Positions 23,700 to 34,629 of a DNA stretch of 64,000 bases are shown piece by piece. Each line of letters begins with the position of its first letter. The first letter of the stretch is position 1. This DNA is from Echinostoma caproni. Its lineage: Eukaryota > Platyhelminthes > Trematoda > Plagiorchiida > Echinostomatidae. A program made the translations under genes and the position numbers. The stretch lies in contig UZAN01039481.1 in NCBI GenBank assembly GCA_900618425.1, positions 28,440-92,439 of the forward strand, written 5' to 3'. A model generated the notes under the pieces. The model saw only the letters and a program-made list of their open reading frames with translations, was not told the DNA's origin and did no database searches.

Positions 23700-23849
23700 A
23701 TTTCATGGCGTGAAACATTAGTAAACGAATTTCCATGACAAAGAAAAGTTTTGTTTTTAATACCGACTTGTCTTATTGTTATCTCTTGAGAACAGCCGGT
23801 ATAGGAATGATAACATTAATATCAGAAACCAAAGTTAATTATTGAATGT

Positions 23850-24940
23850 GCAATGCAACACCCAATTTGCAGGAAAGACGTTACGGATCACCTATGGGTG
23901 CTTGAAGGGTGTAATGACACGCTACCTCTTGATCGCTTTCATACATGCATTCCACTAGGACTCAAAATGACGGAGACCAACATCATCAGTCAAACACAGT
24001 TATATAAAAGATATGCTGACGATATTCTTGCAATCAGCAACTCTGAACAAGACTATGTCAACTTCTTTCACGAACGCAATGCCGTCCATAGAACTATAAA
24101 CCTTTCCACCGTGCACGAGCGTAACAACGGCTTGCATTTTTGGATTTGCTNATAACCAGACGTTCAGAGAGCATTAAGCTCCGGTTTGTATACGGTACAC
24201 ATACGTGGTCGGGCCAGTACTTACGCTTCACTAGCTTTAAAACACTGAGATACAAACGTGGCTCAGCGAAAACGATGTACGATAGAGCCCGTCGATTGTG
24301 TGCACCTGACAATCTAAGCGGTGAGATGAAGCCACTAAACAAAATGTTTCAGTCCAACTGCTACCGAACGCCGTTTGTAAAATGATATTGCACTGTACAC
24401 GATCCAAAACAACTAACAATATCTGTCCCGAAATGCAACGTTTTCTTGCAGCTGCCATTCAAGGGCGATGATCTCATCGAGCTGTTTGCAAGCCGCCTCA
24501 AATCGGCAATCCAACAGTCATACCATGTCGCCGACACTGTCCTACTTCACACATGCCGACAACTACCCGTCCTCCCAGACAAGCGGCCGTTACCATTTCA
24601 CACCACATCATACCTCACGCCAGTTCAAGTGTGGGTGCTTGGTCACTTACCTAGGCCAAACTGGATGGCAACCTCGACTGAGAGTGACTGAACATGACCC
24701 AGGGGGGCTGGATACTTTTGTCAACCAATAAAAAGTCGGTCAAAAGTCACCGGTCAAATAGACACCAGCCTGTTCCATAGCACACCATTTGCTTGAGACA
24801 AAGCATCGGTTCGACCGACTTACTGCGTTCTCCGTGATCGTACCCAACACCAATAAACGTTCATTGCAGTTTACTGTTCAATTGCGATTCAAAGATCGTT
24901 ACCTGGGCTCTGCCTTGGTAGAAACCATGAGAGCTATGAA
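23850..24940 (+). mobile_element. Penelope-like element, reverse transcriptase C-part plus GIY-YIG endonuclease, decayed
   Basis: The catalytic box is YKRYADDILAIS at 24003-24038, followed by NNGLHFW. Past the single N at 24151 comes THTWSGQYLRFTSFKTLRYK (about 24197-24256), KTMYDRARRLCAPDNLSGE and KMFQSNCYRTPFV. Then follow PFKGDDLIELFASRLKSAI near 24455-24510, ADTVLLHTCRQLPV, and the GIY-YIG core CGCLVTYLGQTGWQPRLRV with TEHDP (about 24630-24700). A SIAHHLLETKHRF...LTAFSVIV block near 24778-24845 closes the domain. The order reverse transcriptase, linker, GIY-YIG is diagnostic of Penelope-like elements. At least three frame changes and the truncated 5' part show it is dead. Confidence 0.85.
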
Positions 24941-25082
24941 CTGATTAATGATAACTTCTATCAATTTATTGTGATCATGTATATTATGTAATCTGTAGTA
25001 TGCACCTAATGAGATACAGCGAAGTATATCCGGATAGAAATTGTGCAATGTAACTGTACTGTAATCTCTTTTCAAATTTTAG

Positions 25083-25289
25083 ATTCTGTTGAATGGTGTA
25101 AAATACAAGTGGTTCGCACATACTGCATCTTCTCTCTCTGGTAAAGTACAGAGGGAAGTGATGGGTTATTTGCAAAAACCTTCCGAGAAAACCAAGTATG
25201 CTTCTGGAACTGACTTTAATATAATTCTACTTAGTATTATTCACGGTTTATATTTAAATATATATTTCCAAAGTGTTTTTAATGAATAA
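25083..25289 (+). CDS. Possible terminal exon, unidentified
   Basis: An acceptor with a pyrimidine tract (AATCTCTTTTCAAATTTTAG, ending 25082) is followed by 68 open codons in phase 0 and a stop. The first 45 are hydrophilic and varied (KYKWFAHTASSLSGKVQREV); the last part is hydrophobic and less protein-like. A GGTAAAG donor near 25140 could end the exon early. No partner exon was found and no family recognised. Confidence 0.2.
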   Translation: MLLNGVKYKWFAHTASSLSGKVQREVMGYLQKPSEKTKYASGTDFNIILLSIIHGLYLNIYFQSVFNE

Positions 25290-26339
25290 ATGACGTTTTG
25301 CACACCGCTGAACAATTCATTATGGTAGTCAAAGATTAGTGTGCAAATCCTTCGAGTGAAAAGCTACTCGACGAATATAAAGAATGGCTTAAATGAGCTT
25401 TAAAAGTTCACCGTTTTATGTCTTTTGTTCATTTTTATGTGTTAAGCCTGTTGGAACCCCAAAACAGATTTGGTTGAAATGACTGAGGAATTTACGAAAT
25501 GTTTTTCCGCATGAGGCTAGACAACTGCGGTTAAAAACTGGAGAATCCAACACTGTCGGTTTGTGTGTGGCTGTGTTCAATGTGCTTGCCTCTGCGGAAC
25601 CATAAGGGTAACCCCAAATGGGATGTAGTTCAAAGACAAAGAAACGCATAATAAAATGGGTTTTTAAATTTTACAACAGTTGATTTCAAAACACACAAGG
25701 CCAGTGTCGATGTGCAAGATATATGCATAATAAATAAAATTTAACAAATATAAGTAGAATTTGCTAAAAACAACCTTGTTAAGCTTGCTTCGCATGGATT
25801 TTTGGCTTGTCCTACTGTTAAACAGTTGGCGATTCGTGTGATCTCTCTCCAAGTGCGAATGCAAAAATAGTCCGATATAACAAGAGAATGGGTTGTGAGA
25901 CAGAAATGAGATATTGATTATATTGTAGGGGTACATTCGGTCAGGTTTCTTCTTATTCAGCAGTATTACTAATGTACAACAGCTGTAACAAATTCCTCAT
26001 TGAAATACTTAAAATTAGTTTGAAGCACGTAATATAACGTATCACCCATATGGAATTTAGTGAACAAAATGCGTTAGGCATCACGTACCAATAACGCATG
26101 GTACACTGTAAAACTTCGTTTATAATCACTAAAAATTATTACGACAGTTATGATTCGGATATTCAGGTTCCATAGCGTTGATGTTGGATCTGTTCACATT
26201 TTCTAGATGCTTACATCATACTTAAAACAACTAAATTGGGAAAAGACGTCATGAAACGCATGTGCGCTGCCTGAAGTTGATTATCTAATACAATTCCAAT
26301 CTATTGCCTATTTTTCGACTCAGAAGATTTCCTTGTCTT

Positions 26340-26620
26340 CTTAGCCTACCCAAAGTGAATGCGCAATCTCATGTTTCTGGCTTACATAAACCTATGTATT
26401 TGGTTGGGTGCGATGCCACTTGCATAGGCATAACCGATAGGTGGATGAATATCCGAGTAGTCGAACATAGCTGCTTGGGTCTAACGATAATGGATGAGAT
26501 TGACGGTTTTCGGAGTTGGTTGCACGGAACACCGGCGTTGTCAATAGCACGCCTTCTATTGCACATTGATCACCGAGCCGATTACGGGCTTCGTCTCGAC
26601 TTATTAAAACAAATGTAAAA
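26340..26620 (+). mobile_element. Penelope-like element remnant, GIY-YIG domain
   Basis: Within the frame 26304-26618 the reading CDATCIGITDRWMNIRVVEH (about 26412-26471) matches the GIY-YIG core; the signature Y-I-G is C-I-G here. An ALSIARLLLHIDHRADYG block (about 26541-26594) matches the downstream SI-x-x-HLL-x-x-GH-x-xD helix of the Penelope-type domain. The frame is open across the whole domain, so this copy is younger or less damaged than the one at 22.2 kb. No reverse transcriptase precedes it. Confidence 0.7.
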
Positions 26621-26721
26621 GGACGAATGCTAAGAGGTTATAGTAACCAAGTGGATGAGTGAAATGGTGATAAACTCCACTATCCACAACTCTAATGTAT
26701 GAACAAAAATCTTTTCTTCAG

Positions 26722-26916
26722 TCAGTATCAGCTGAGATCGAGCCAAGCGAGTCTGGAATTAAATCTTACTCAATTGCTGTTTTGTGTTCTTTATTCAAAT
26801 TCATTTCGAGAACATCACTTACTTTAGACCTTCACTGTGATCCTAAAGGGACAAAATTAAAGTGGTTCTCCATTTTTTAAGGAGATGTAGCATCAGGTGT
26901 AAATACCTTCAATAAA
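26722..26916 (+). CDS. Possible terminal exon with nearby poly(A) signal, unidentified
   Basis: A strong acceptor (AAAAATCTTTTCTTCAG, ending 26721) is followed in phase 0 by 52 open codons and TAA at 26878-26880. AATAAA lies at 26911-26916, 31 bases after the stop. The reading starts SVSAEIEPSESGIKSYSIAV and ends LHCDPKGTKLKWFSIF. It begins about 100 bp after the Penelope remnant and is in a different sequence style. Acceptor, stop and poly(A) signal in order raise it above chance, but no upstream exon or family was found. Confidence 0.25.
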
Positions 26917-27623
26917 TGTTGGGTTTTTGAAATTCACCTTTACGGTTATTTGCACCAGATGGGAAGGAGAAAAAGGCCGGGATTGATGGAAACGGTTTGT
27001 TGTGAGTTCCCATGATGTGGTGCTTCATAAGAGACCTATTGATGTCAATCCTAAATAATACAAACATAAATGAACGTTTAAAGTGATATTCACATTGCTT
27101 AAGTCGGTACAGTTATTAATCTGAGACATCTTTTTGACCATGTACCTAATGAAAATATCCTTTTAAAATACTTAGTGTTGAAGTTTGCGATAGTGTTTCA
27201 TGAATCACTTTCCGCCTGCGGATCAACCAGAGGGGACAGAATTCTTAATTTATATCATTAAGTTTGTATAACTCAAAACATTTTCAGAAAATACAGCGGT
27301 AAATTTTATTCAGCTTAACTAAGATGCAATGGAAATGTGCATGGTGATGTTAGTTTTCAACTTTACTTTTGGTTTACCGAACCCATCTTCGTATGTGAGT
27401 GGTAAAGTGCATAGTTAGCTAATCCATATAGTTTAATGGATTACCCAAACGCAAGCGGATTCCACTTCACGGGTGTGTGCCGCACACTGAAAATGTATAC
27501 GAGATGAAGGATATTAATGACACTTTAATTTATTGCGTTATTGGATAGTATGTACTTCCTGGTTAAAATCGGGTCATAGTTGGTGGCTATCGTACTTCAT
27601 TAGTCATGTGTATAACATCTCAG

Positions 27624-27738
27624 CGCCCCAAACTGCATACATATACCTTGTTCAATAGGTACTTTCCTTTGCTGCGGAACGTTTGTCCGAGCTGCAGTGA
27701 TACATATACACACACAGAACACCAATGGCACGGCCGAG
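27624..27738 (+). CDS. Possible internal exon, unidentified
   Basis: An acceptor at 27623 (ATAACATCTCAG) and a donor GGCCGAG|GTATGC at 27739 bound 38 open codons in phase 0 to 1. The reading holds CPSC and several His residues (THTEHQWHGR). No partner exon was found. Confidence 0.15.
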
Positions 27739-28571
27739 GTATGCTTTTATTTCAAGGCTCAGTGAGCACAGTTGACCGTGAACCGACAACCGATATATGA
27801 TGAACAGTATGGTAGAATTATTCCGGTTCTTCTCAGCAGTATCGATCTTCCGGCAATGAGAATGAGTAGTTTGTCAGTTTTAATGTGTCCACTATCTTCC
27901 CTGATAACCACTTCTGTTTCGTAATCGGGCGGTTTGTAAAAGTACTGCGATTTATTACGAAACGTATCTCACAAAATCGAAAATGTTTATGAAATTTGCT
28001 TTTTTTGCCTGTTTCATCAAGTCCAATTTATAATACCCTTATTAGTTCAAATGATATAAATCCTTTTTGAAATTGTTTGCATGAAACACAAAATAAAGAT
28101 TACCACAATTTGAGAATTTAGGAAAATTATTGGAATCACAGAAATGCATATTTTGGGGTCTATGATAGTAAACTAGTAGGTCCCTTGGAAAACGTTTGAA
28201 TAAACAATGCAGTTATTGCTTGATTTTTAGATTCTGAGTGTGTTTCCAACTAACATGACGCATTATTATCCGTAAACTGACATATTCGGCAGCATCCGTT
28301 TTATTCATACCTATCCAGTTTGAGTATGCTTTGCATCATACATGCAGTTTTACTTTTCTATCTATCGTTTACCGCCAAAGAGGAACTACATTTAATGAGG
28401 CATATAACAGTGTAATAAAACGAGCTGGTGAAACACCTCGACCATGGCGAAATGCCTCATCCTTCGACTAGTTCAATGGAGGTTTCCACTGCAGCTGTTA
28501 GTGACTTGTATCGGATTACACACCACATTCGCTTGACACTTGGAAAAGCAGTGCTTCTTGAAGACGCGTCA

Positions 28572-28883
28572 TCACCAAAGGCATCTCACAAACAACCAAC
28601 AATCTGCTGCTGCTTTGAACCACATTTGTAATTGTAGAAACTCATCGCCCTCCAATAACATCAACTGAGTTCCACCCTTACAGTCCGGGTCTAGCGACCC
28701 TTGTGAGTTGTGTGCTGTGTTCGGCTGTTGATATTGGGTTCTGTGGGTTGCAAACACTGAACAATAAGGACATTGAATAAATTGCTGCCCACGTTTTCCT
28801 TGCCCGGTCATCTGCACCACATACGTGTACTGAGTATCCGGCAACATGTTACTCAGCCCTCTTGCATGTAATTCTGCTTTCAT
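28572..28883 (-). CDS. Open frame, unidentified
   Basis: A 103-codon minus-strand frame from an ATG-like start near 28881, GC-richer than its surroundings. A good donor, GGACT|GTAAGG, lies at about 28682, which would leave about 67 codons ending DPD. It contains QFIQCPYC and scattered His, loosely reminiscent of a zinc-binding motif but not a recognised finger. The opposite strand is also open over part of it, which weakens the call. Confidence 0.15.
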   Translation of the reverse strand: MKAELHARGLSNMLPDTQYTYVVQMTGQGKRGQQFIQCPYCSVFATHRTQYQQPNTAHNSQGSLDPDCKGGTQLMLLEGDEFLQLQMWFKAAADCWLFVRCLW

Positions 28884-29339
28884 ATCTGTCGTCTACCACC
28901 TTATATGAATATCTTTGATAGGGCACCTATCAGTGATATTTAAACTTAGGTCCAACCAATCTGAACTTTGATCCGTCAAATACGGGACTTGTTTAGTAAT
29001 ATAGTTCTAGTAAACGCCTCTTAGTGAGTTGAAAAGAACAAATTTTCATGTTTAGAGCAACTGTAGCACAAAATAAAAAGCTTGGAAGCACCGTACAGCT
29101 GTTTTGACATATTTGGGTCTCAAAAGCAGTCCCGATTGATCGACACAACTAAAGATGGAACTCCAGACCCCGAAGATGGCACACAAACGTACTACCTACT
29201 CCATCACGCCTTGATCATGTAACAGGCATCATGGTCGGAATGTTTTAAACCGAACAATGACCCTGGAGACGGTAGCTCAGATAGGAGAAATGTGGCACAA
29301 AGCTCACAAAAATGGGTTATATTATCTCGTGTAAAGGCT

Positions 29340-29440
29340 GTCTGTTGATCGAGTGGGTAGAATGTTTGCTTGCTACCTATGAGATCCGGGGTTTGATCCC
29401 AGTTGGATCAATGGAATTGAACCGCTAATGCAACCCCACA
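29340..29440 (+). repeat. tRNA-derived SINE head
   Basis: Box A is TGATCGAGTGG (29346-29356) and box B is GGTTTGATCCC (29390-29400), with tRNA-like spacing of about 34 bases. The sequence between them resembles an anticodon arm (GCTTGCTACC). A GGTAGCTCAG motif at 29270-29279 upstream is also D-arm-like and may belong to a second, overlapping copy. Confidence 0.5.
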
Positions 29441-29844
29441 AGGTCAAAACAGCTGTCAAGTACTTCCTAGGTTTTCAGTTTACGCTTGAGTTGCTCTGTA
29501 CATGAAGAACGTTACCGTGTATTTGTGGTTGACTTCAAAATTCCGCATAACAATTCTATCTTGTGCAGTAATGAAAACCGTCTTCGTCGAACAAAGAAAA
29601 GTACAAAGCTGTGATGTGCAGCAATCCCAATAACTTTATTGGTTGTTGGTTCCCGAGAATAATCAAGAGCCAGGAATAACAAAATGCTCCAGTTATTTTC
29701 TCTACTCAAAATTGTCAAGTTTCCCATGTTAGAAATTTCATTACAGGTAATTTAGCTCGTTATTTGTCTAGGCAATCAGATTTACTGGGTTTTGGTAATT
29801 TCAGTGACTTCAGTCATTAAGGTTTGTGTATAAGGGGATAAGCA

Positions 29845-30075
29845 ATGCGAGGCAGATCACAAATCTCTGGTGAATACAGCTTTGGCAAAGTCAACAAAAA
29901 TACATTGCAAAAAGGACTTGTATCAAAGAAAACCTACAAAAATGAGGAAGAAGAGCGACAGCTACTTAGTTCAAACCCACAGCATCTGGGTGGCTGTCTC
30001 GATGTACGTCATCACTCATGGACTTCTCATATCTATGATTGGAGTATGAGACGAATCCGGACTTATCTGCAGTGA
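29845..30075 (+). CDS. Open frame with ATG, unidentified
   Basis: An ATG directly after an in-frame TAA opens a 76-codon frame. It is highly charged, with KTYKNEEEERQLL in the middle and a Trp/Arg-rich end. No splice sites, poly(A) signal or family were recognised. Length and position are within chance expectation. Confidence 0.15.
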   Translation: MRGRSQISGEYSFGKVNKNTLQKGLVSKKTYKNEEEERQLLSSNPQHLGGCLDVRHHSWTSHIYDWSMRRIRTYLQ

Positions 30076-30302
30076 TGTTATAAAATTTGATAGGAGGCTG
30101 TGTTGTGGTCTTTTATATACAACTGCATTCACCTAATTTACAAATCCATGTCCAGTGTAAGCAATATATAAAAGGTGTTTTAATAGCACCTATCAAATCA
30201 AGACGAAACAGTAATTTGTGATTATCTGTTGCCTTCGGTGGCTTTCTCTCCACTAAACTACTGAGCGAATGTTGTAAGAAATTGTAATATTGGTCTGATC
30301 AT

Positions 30303-31170
30303 TTAGTCGTCCAGTTTAACATCAATCAAAACGTTCTCACTCACTACACTGAAGAGAGTCTTATCTTGGTTCAGTCGGTCTAATCAAAACAAACTTGTGG
30401 TCCGAGCGAAATATATGATAAGCTTAGTGTATGTGTGTGTGCGTATGAGAGAAAACGGTGAATCACAATTGATTGTCACAACGTTGAAAAGTGTAGGTTT
30501 CGTTTTTAATCACTTCGGTTCGTTCGTCCCAGCAGTATGCACAATTAGGCATTCATCACTTTTGGACCCCTCCCGCTGCCTCTTTCTCTATAGTAATACG
30601 CAAATCGTTTTGAGGATAGCAGCACCAGCAGCCGTACAAATCTGCAACTTCTTACGGGCACGGAAAGTTTGTTATATTTGCGTGTCTTGTCCGTTACTCT
30701 GTTTCTGTGCGCGAGAATGTCTGGCTTTCACGGGCCATACATACCTCGGCTTCTGGTTGATTCGATTCGACTTATAGAAGCCAAAACTTCCTAAACAAAA
30801 AAATAGAATCTCCCAAGCGTTACAAATCGTACTACGGAACTAAATTGGCAGAAATACAAAAGAGAGATTGCGACACGAGGCAATAAATCGTGATCGAGGT
30901 GCTCGATCTTGTGATTATGATTATGTGGGTTCTTCTGCGGTATCGTTTACATAATTCTCATTCTGGCCGGAATTCACTAAAACAAATGAAAATGAATGAG
31001 AATCTAGTGAACCCGGGTCCTGACTGATACTAAACAGTATTAATGGTTCAAAATGTCGTCCCGAATCGTTGCATGCACGTGGGACACACTTATCCGCTCC
31101 GGGAATGACGCGCTGATTTTGCAGCAAATGATTTGTGTAGACCAAAAGGAAGCGTTCGCGGACGAACGAA
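30303..31170 (-). CDS. Possible multi-exon gene end, unidentified (exons 30951-31170 approx., 30745-30790, 30303-30379)
   Basis: On the minus strand an open segment ends GAATTAT|GTAAAC at 30951. A 46-nt exon 30790-30745 lies between TTTTTTTGTTTAG and CCGAG|GTATGT. Exon 30379-30303, after TTTGTTTTGATTAG, has 24 codons and ends in TAA. Phases agree (0, then 1). The end of the product would read EVLASISRIESTRSR, then DRLNQDKTLF and an acidic VKLDD tail. The 5' limit of the first segment is unclear: acceptors at about 30978, 31013 and 31107 are all possible, and one of them would make it a 26-nt micro-exon. Family unknown. Confidence 0.25.
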
Positions 31171-31436
31171 TAAAATGTCTCTTTATTAATATATATGTGT
31201 ATATTATATATATAAATATCCACGTTCTGTAAATACTTCTATGAAAACTTATTTCTATACATCTACGCAAACGCGTCAGTTATCATAGTGATCACTTGGG
31301 CTCACTTATTCCATAGTTATGTGGATTTACACACTGTTCAGAAGTTCATTTCCCATGAAATCAAAAATGTGTGCGACCGTTTTCGCAGTAAATTAGATAC
31401 AATGAGAACGGGATAGAATCCACAATATTGTTTCAG

Positions 31437-31656
31437 CTTTCATTTGGTAATGATCGTTGCGATTTTATTTTATTGCGGGGCACTGTTGTATACAGAATCA
31501 AACACCGCATACTGGCAAACGAAACAGAGCGCAAATAAGCCATTGAGACATATGAAGTCCAGCGAGGTCAGTCAAGCTAGTAACACGGGATGCGGACATC
31601 TGTGCCGATGTTTATTTCTGTATCTAACCCATAGGTTTGGATTTTTTCTCATATAG
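31437..31656 (+). CDS. Possible exon encoding a hydrophobic segment, unidentified
   Basis: After ATATTGTTTCAG (ending 31436) a frame is open for 72 codons in phase 2. It starts with a membrane-like stretch (VMIVAILFYCGALLY) and then a hydrophilic part with TGCGHLCRC. A GTCAGTC at about 31565 could be a donor. No partner was found. Confidence 0.15.
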
Positions 31657-31875
31657 CTGAACTGGTTTGGTCGCCATACGGAATAGCAACGCCAAAATAA
31701 TTTTTACTAACCTTTTATCTTTGGTTTACCCGTGATTGCAGTTCAACTAAGAGTTGAAATGAACCGAGAAAACAAAACGGTTCGGCTTTGTTTTTACTCA
31801 ATCAAATTATGGGTCTAGCAACAATTGTTTTCTTGTTTGTTCTTGGGTTCGATTTGGTAAAATAAGTGATTCGTT

Positions 31876-32080
31876 TGCGATGGAAATGTTTGCGATAACC
31901 AAGAAAGAGCACTGGACAGCTGGTTCATCCTGTTTGGGTATCTTTTGTGTCCCTCTCAGGACTGAAAACGCGGTTCTTCGGGCTGGGGCTGATAGGGAGT
32001 ACGCACTGCTGACGAGTCCCAAACAAGACGAAACAGCTGTCCAGTGCTCTTTGCTCGTTATCGCAAACATTTCCATCGCA
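31876..32080. repeat. Dispersed repeat family R1 as a head-to-head inverted pair
   Basis: The left arm (31876-31938) and right arm (32018-32080) are about 63-bp near-perfect reverse complements around a loop of about 79 bases. Each arm contains GAGCACTGGACAGCTG and TGTTTGGG. The loop holds the rest of the family unit (TCAGCAGTGCG-type sequence, minus strand) and divergent sequence. A single copy recurs at 49764-49850. The open frames on both strands here are by-products of the symmetry. Confidence 0.85.
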
Positions 32081-32084
32081 TTAA

Positions 32085-33905
32085 AATGCATAAAAACAGT
32101 GGGGAATGAACGATCTCCCAAGGAGTGAAAACCACATCCAACATCATCAACAGTGCCTGGTGCCTGTGAAAAACCGAATGGGCTAATCCAAACATTCATC
32201 ATGTAAGGCGATTAGTTTGTATTTTTATTTTATGTTCTCTTTCTTGTTTTTAAGCGGAGGCAATGAACAGTTACTCTTGTTGTAGCTGCCTCTATGGGCA
32301 CTAAGCCTGTTTAGCTCATCTGTGGTGAAAAGTAATATTGTTCGCGAGTATTGATCAGGTGCGTAGCGCTGCGTCAGCGGGGGGAGGGCGTGACTTAACC
32401 TACATCGGATGATCTACCACTGATTGCATGAATGGGTATATTTATATATGAATGTAAGTGGTTAACTTGCTTCACATTTGCATTTAGGGTAGATAGTATT
32501 TTCATTCACTAAGTGCGATGATTTGTAACCTACTTCCGGATATGTAGTTCTCCTAACCCAGTGACGGGTTTTTTTACGAGCCTTAATCAGTGTCNATCAG
32601 TGTCGTAGGCGAAAGCGAATTCTGTGTGTTTTAAGGACACGCTGCACTTTTCCGGAAAACATCCAACAATCTGATACCAGCCACAAGCAACTAATGACAA
32701 AATGAAACTTATGAAATCATTCAAATAGCTATCCTGCTGATTTGGTTGCAAAATTATACTGAGATGCGTTCTGTAGACGCTATGGTTATTTTACCGGCCG
32801 AAGGCTGAATAATATTCCGCAAATCTACTGTGATTCACTGAAAACAGTGCAAAGTGACTGATGATACATATTCGAGTGGAAATGTGGTGTGCAAATCCCT
32901 AAAGGAACACATTCATAAGTATGTATTTGAAATGGATTGTTTCTCGCAAGTAACATCTTGATAACTGTCACTGGCATGGGCTATATTTTCGTAACTCTTG
33001 TACTACAAAATACAGGATATGGGATGATAGCATTTAGCCTACGGGTACTTACGAAGACCAGTCAAAACAAAATTTCAGGAAACGGAAGGCTTGTTTATTT
33101 TGTTGATTGAAATACTAAAGCAGCTTTAGCTTTTATGTTTCCCAGTACTCAATATTCGCCACTAATTNCTAATTAAACTTTAGTGGAATATATTGATTTT
33201 AAATCGGCTCGGTTCTCAGATGATTTCAAAGGGAAACGCTAGTAATCAACAAGAAAAAGCTAGCATAGTTGCTCAGTTTAACTTGACTGTGGAAAGATGA
33301 AATTTTAGGCATATCCACGAGTCGAAGCTTACAAACAAAACCAAATAGGATATTATCTGTGAAAATGGAATTTTTAAGTGTTTTCCCTCCAACCGATAGA
33401 AGCGCGCTCAAACCGGTAATTGAAACTGCATTGTTGAATTTACATAATTTCATATTTCTACATTCTACAAACGTACTTGAACAACGTCATGCAGGTGAGG
33501 TGCCGTATCTTCATAAGTAAATGCCAAGTTATCAATACCGTTTGGGCTTCCTACACGCGGTTAACGTGATTTGGTTCTAGACTGATTAAAAGTGTTACAC
33601 ACGAAAATGCGTACAGCTTGGAATCTGCACAGGGTTTTGAGTTGATTAAATACAATCACTGAAAACATCAATGATATCTACCAATCAACTATTTACTATT
33701 GGTTAACTTTAATTTAACATAATTTGCGCTGCCATACTATGTTCAGTTTCTTCATTCGAAGTTTTAAACTTTCTAGTCCTATGAATAATGCATTGATTGA
33801 AGAAATTCAAATATATTATATTCGTAATAAACTTATGTTTTGAAAGTGCATTCAAAAAAGGTAGATGTGGAGATCCTCGTTCTGTCAACATCAGATTCAT
33901 TTGCT
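32085..33905. other. Interval with no recognised gene; GC-rich blip
   Basis: A short GC-rich stretch at 32361-32393 (GTAGCGCTGCGTCAGCGGGG and on) stands out from AT-rich flanks. Single Ns at 32595 and 33168 are each flanked by exact short duplications. No element or gene was recognised. Confidence 0.35.
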
Positions 33906-33911
33906 CTGTAG

Positions 33912-33985
33912 GGGCTTTCACTCTTAAAGAAAACATAAAAAACGAAAAGAAGATCAGTGACTCCAATGAATATCTAATGGTTGCT
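33912..33985 (+). CDS. Possible short exon, unidentified
   Basis: Acceptor TTTGCTCTGTAG and donor GTTGCT|GTAAGA bound 24 open codons in phase 1 to 0, reading AFTLKENIKNEKKISDSNEY and a few more. Downstream acceptor-rich sequence near 34215-34310 could continue it. The minus strand is open over 34250-34385 instead, and I cannot decide between the two. Confidence 0.15.
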
Positions 33986-34455
33986 GTAAGAGTTAAAATA
34001 TCTATCGCATTCCAACGAGCATGGATAAAATCACCTCGCCGTAATTCAACAAAAAGGAAGTCAGTTTTTGTTACACTGGTGATCTTGCCTATCGGGAACC
34101 CGACTTCCCTGAAAACAACACTGCCATTTCGCAGAACACACCAACACCAATAGGCGTTGTGAGCATTTTACTACTTTACTGTATTCCGGTATGATACTAG
34201 CTTTGATTTGTGCTGTTTTTCGTACGCGTAGACTACCTCTAGATCTACTGTGAATTTTCACAGGTTGAATTGCACTAGTGATTCGACTTGTTTCAGCAGC
34301 CACCTTGTAGTAATCGTCAGATCTCCTTCTCTCTCCTAAATATGTGTCTCTGTTTTCAGTGACTTCAATTGAAATTCCGGCATCCATCATGTGTATAAGA
34401 AATATATTACTTTTGGAAAAGTATTGAAAAGTGGTTACCTTAGCTCGAGTGAACT

Positions 34456-34625
34456 GAATTCCATTTCGCCTGTTCTTCGAGCTTGGCAATTTGTTTGGAA
34501 ACGTTTCATCATCAGCCAAGGTGATATCATTAGGCTGCTTCACAAGCGCTGAGGATGTCACCTCGGCTGGTGACAAATCGTTTGCAAGCGAATTTCCCAG
34601 CTCGGCGAACAAGCGAAAAAGAATA
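34456..34625. repeat. Dispersed repeat family R2 as a head-to-head inverted pair
   Basis: The left copy (about 34456-34533) reads ATTCCATTTCGCCTGTTC, then GAGCTTGGCAATTTGTTTG, then a CATCAGCCAAGGTGA block. The right copy (about 34535-34625) is the same unit in reverse complement, so the two 3' ends meet with almost no spacer. Identity between arms is roughly four in five by eye. Further copies lie at 38340-38477 (minus) and 47025-47153 (plus). Confidence 0.85.
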
Positions 34626-34629
34626 CATT

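Noticed and set aside
29512..29727. 71-codon minus-strand frame near the SINE
   Set aside because: Weak composition, no splice sites, length expected by chance.
31807..32202. Overlapping open frames of 131 (minus) and 82 (plus) codons
   Set aside because: Both are produced by the R1 inverted pair; the same sequence is read twice in opposite directions.
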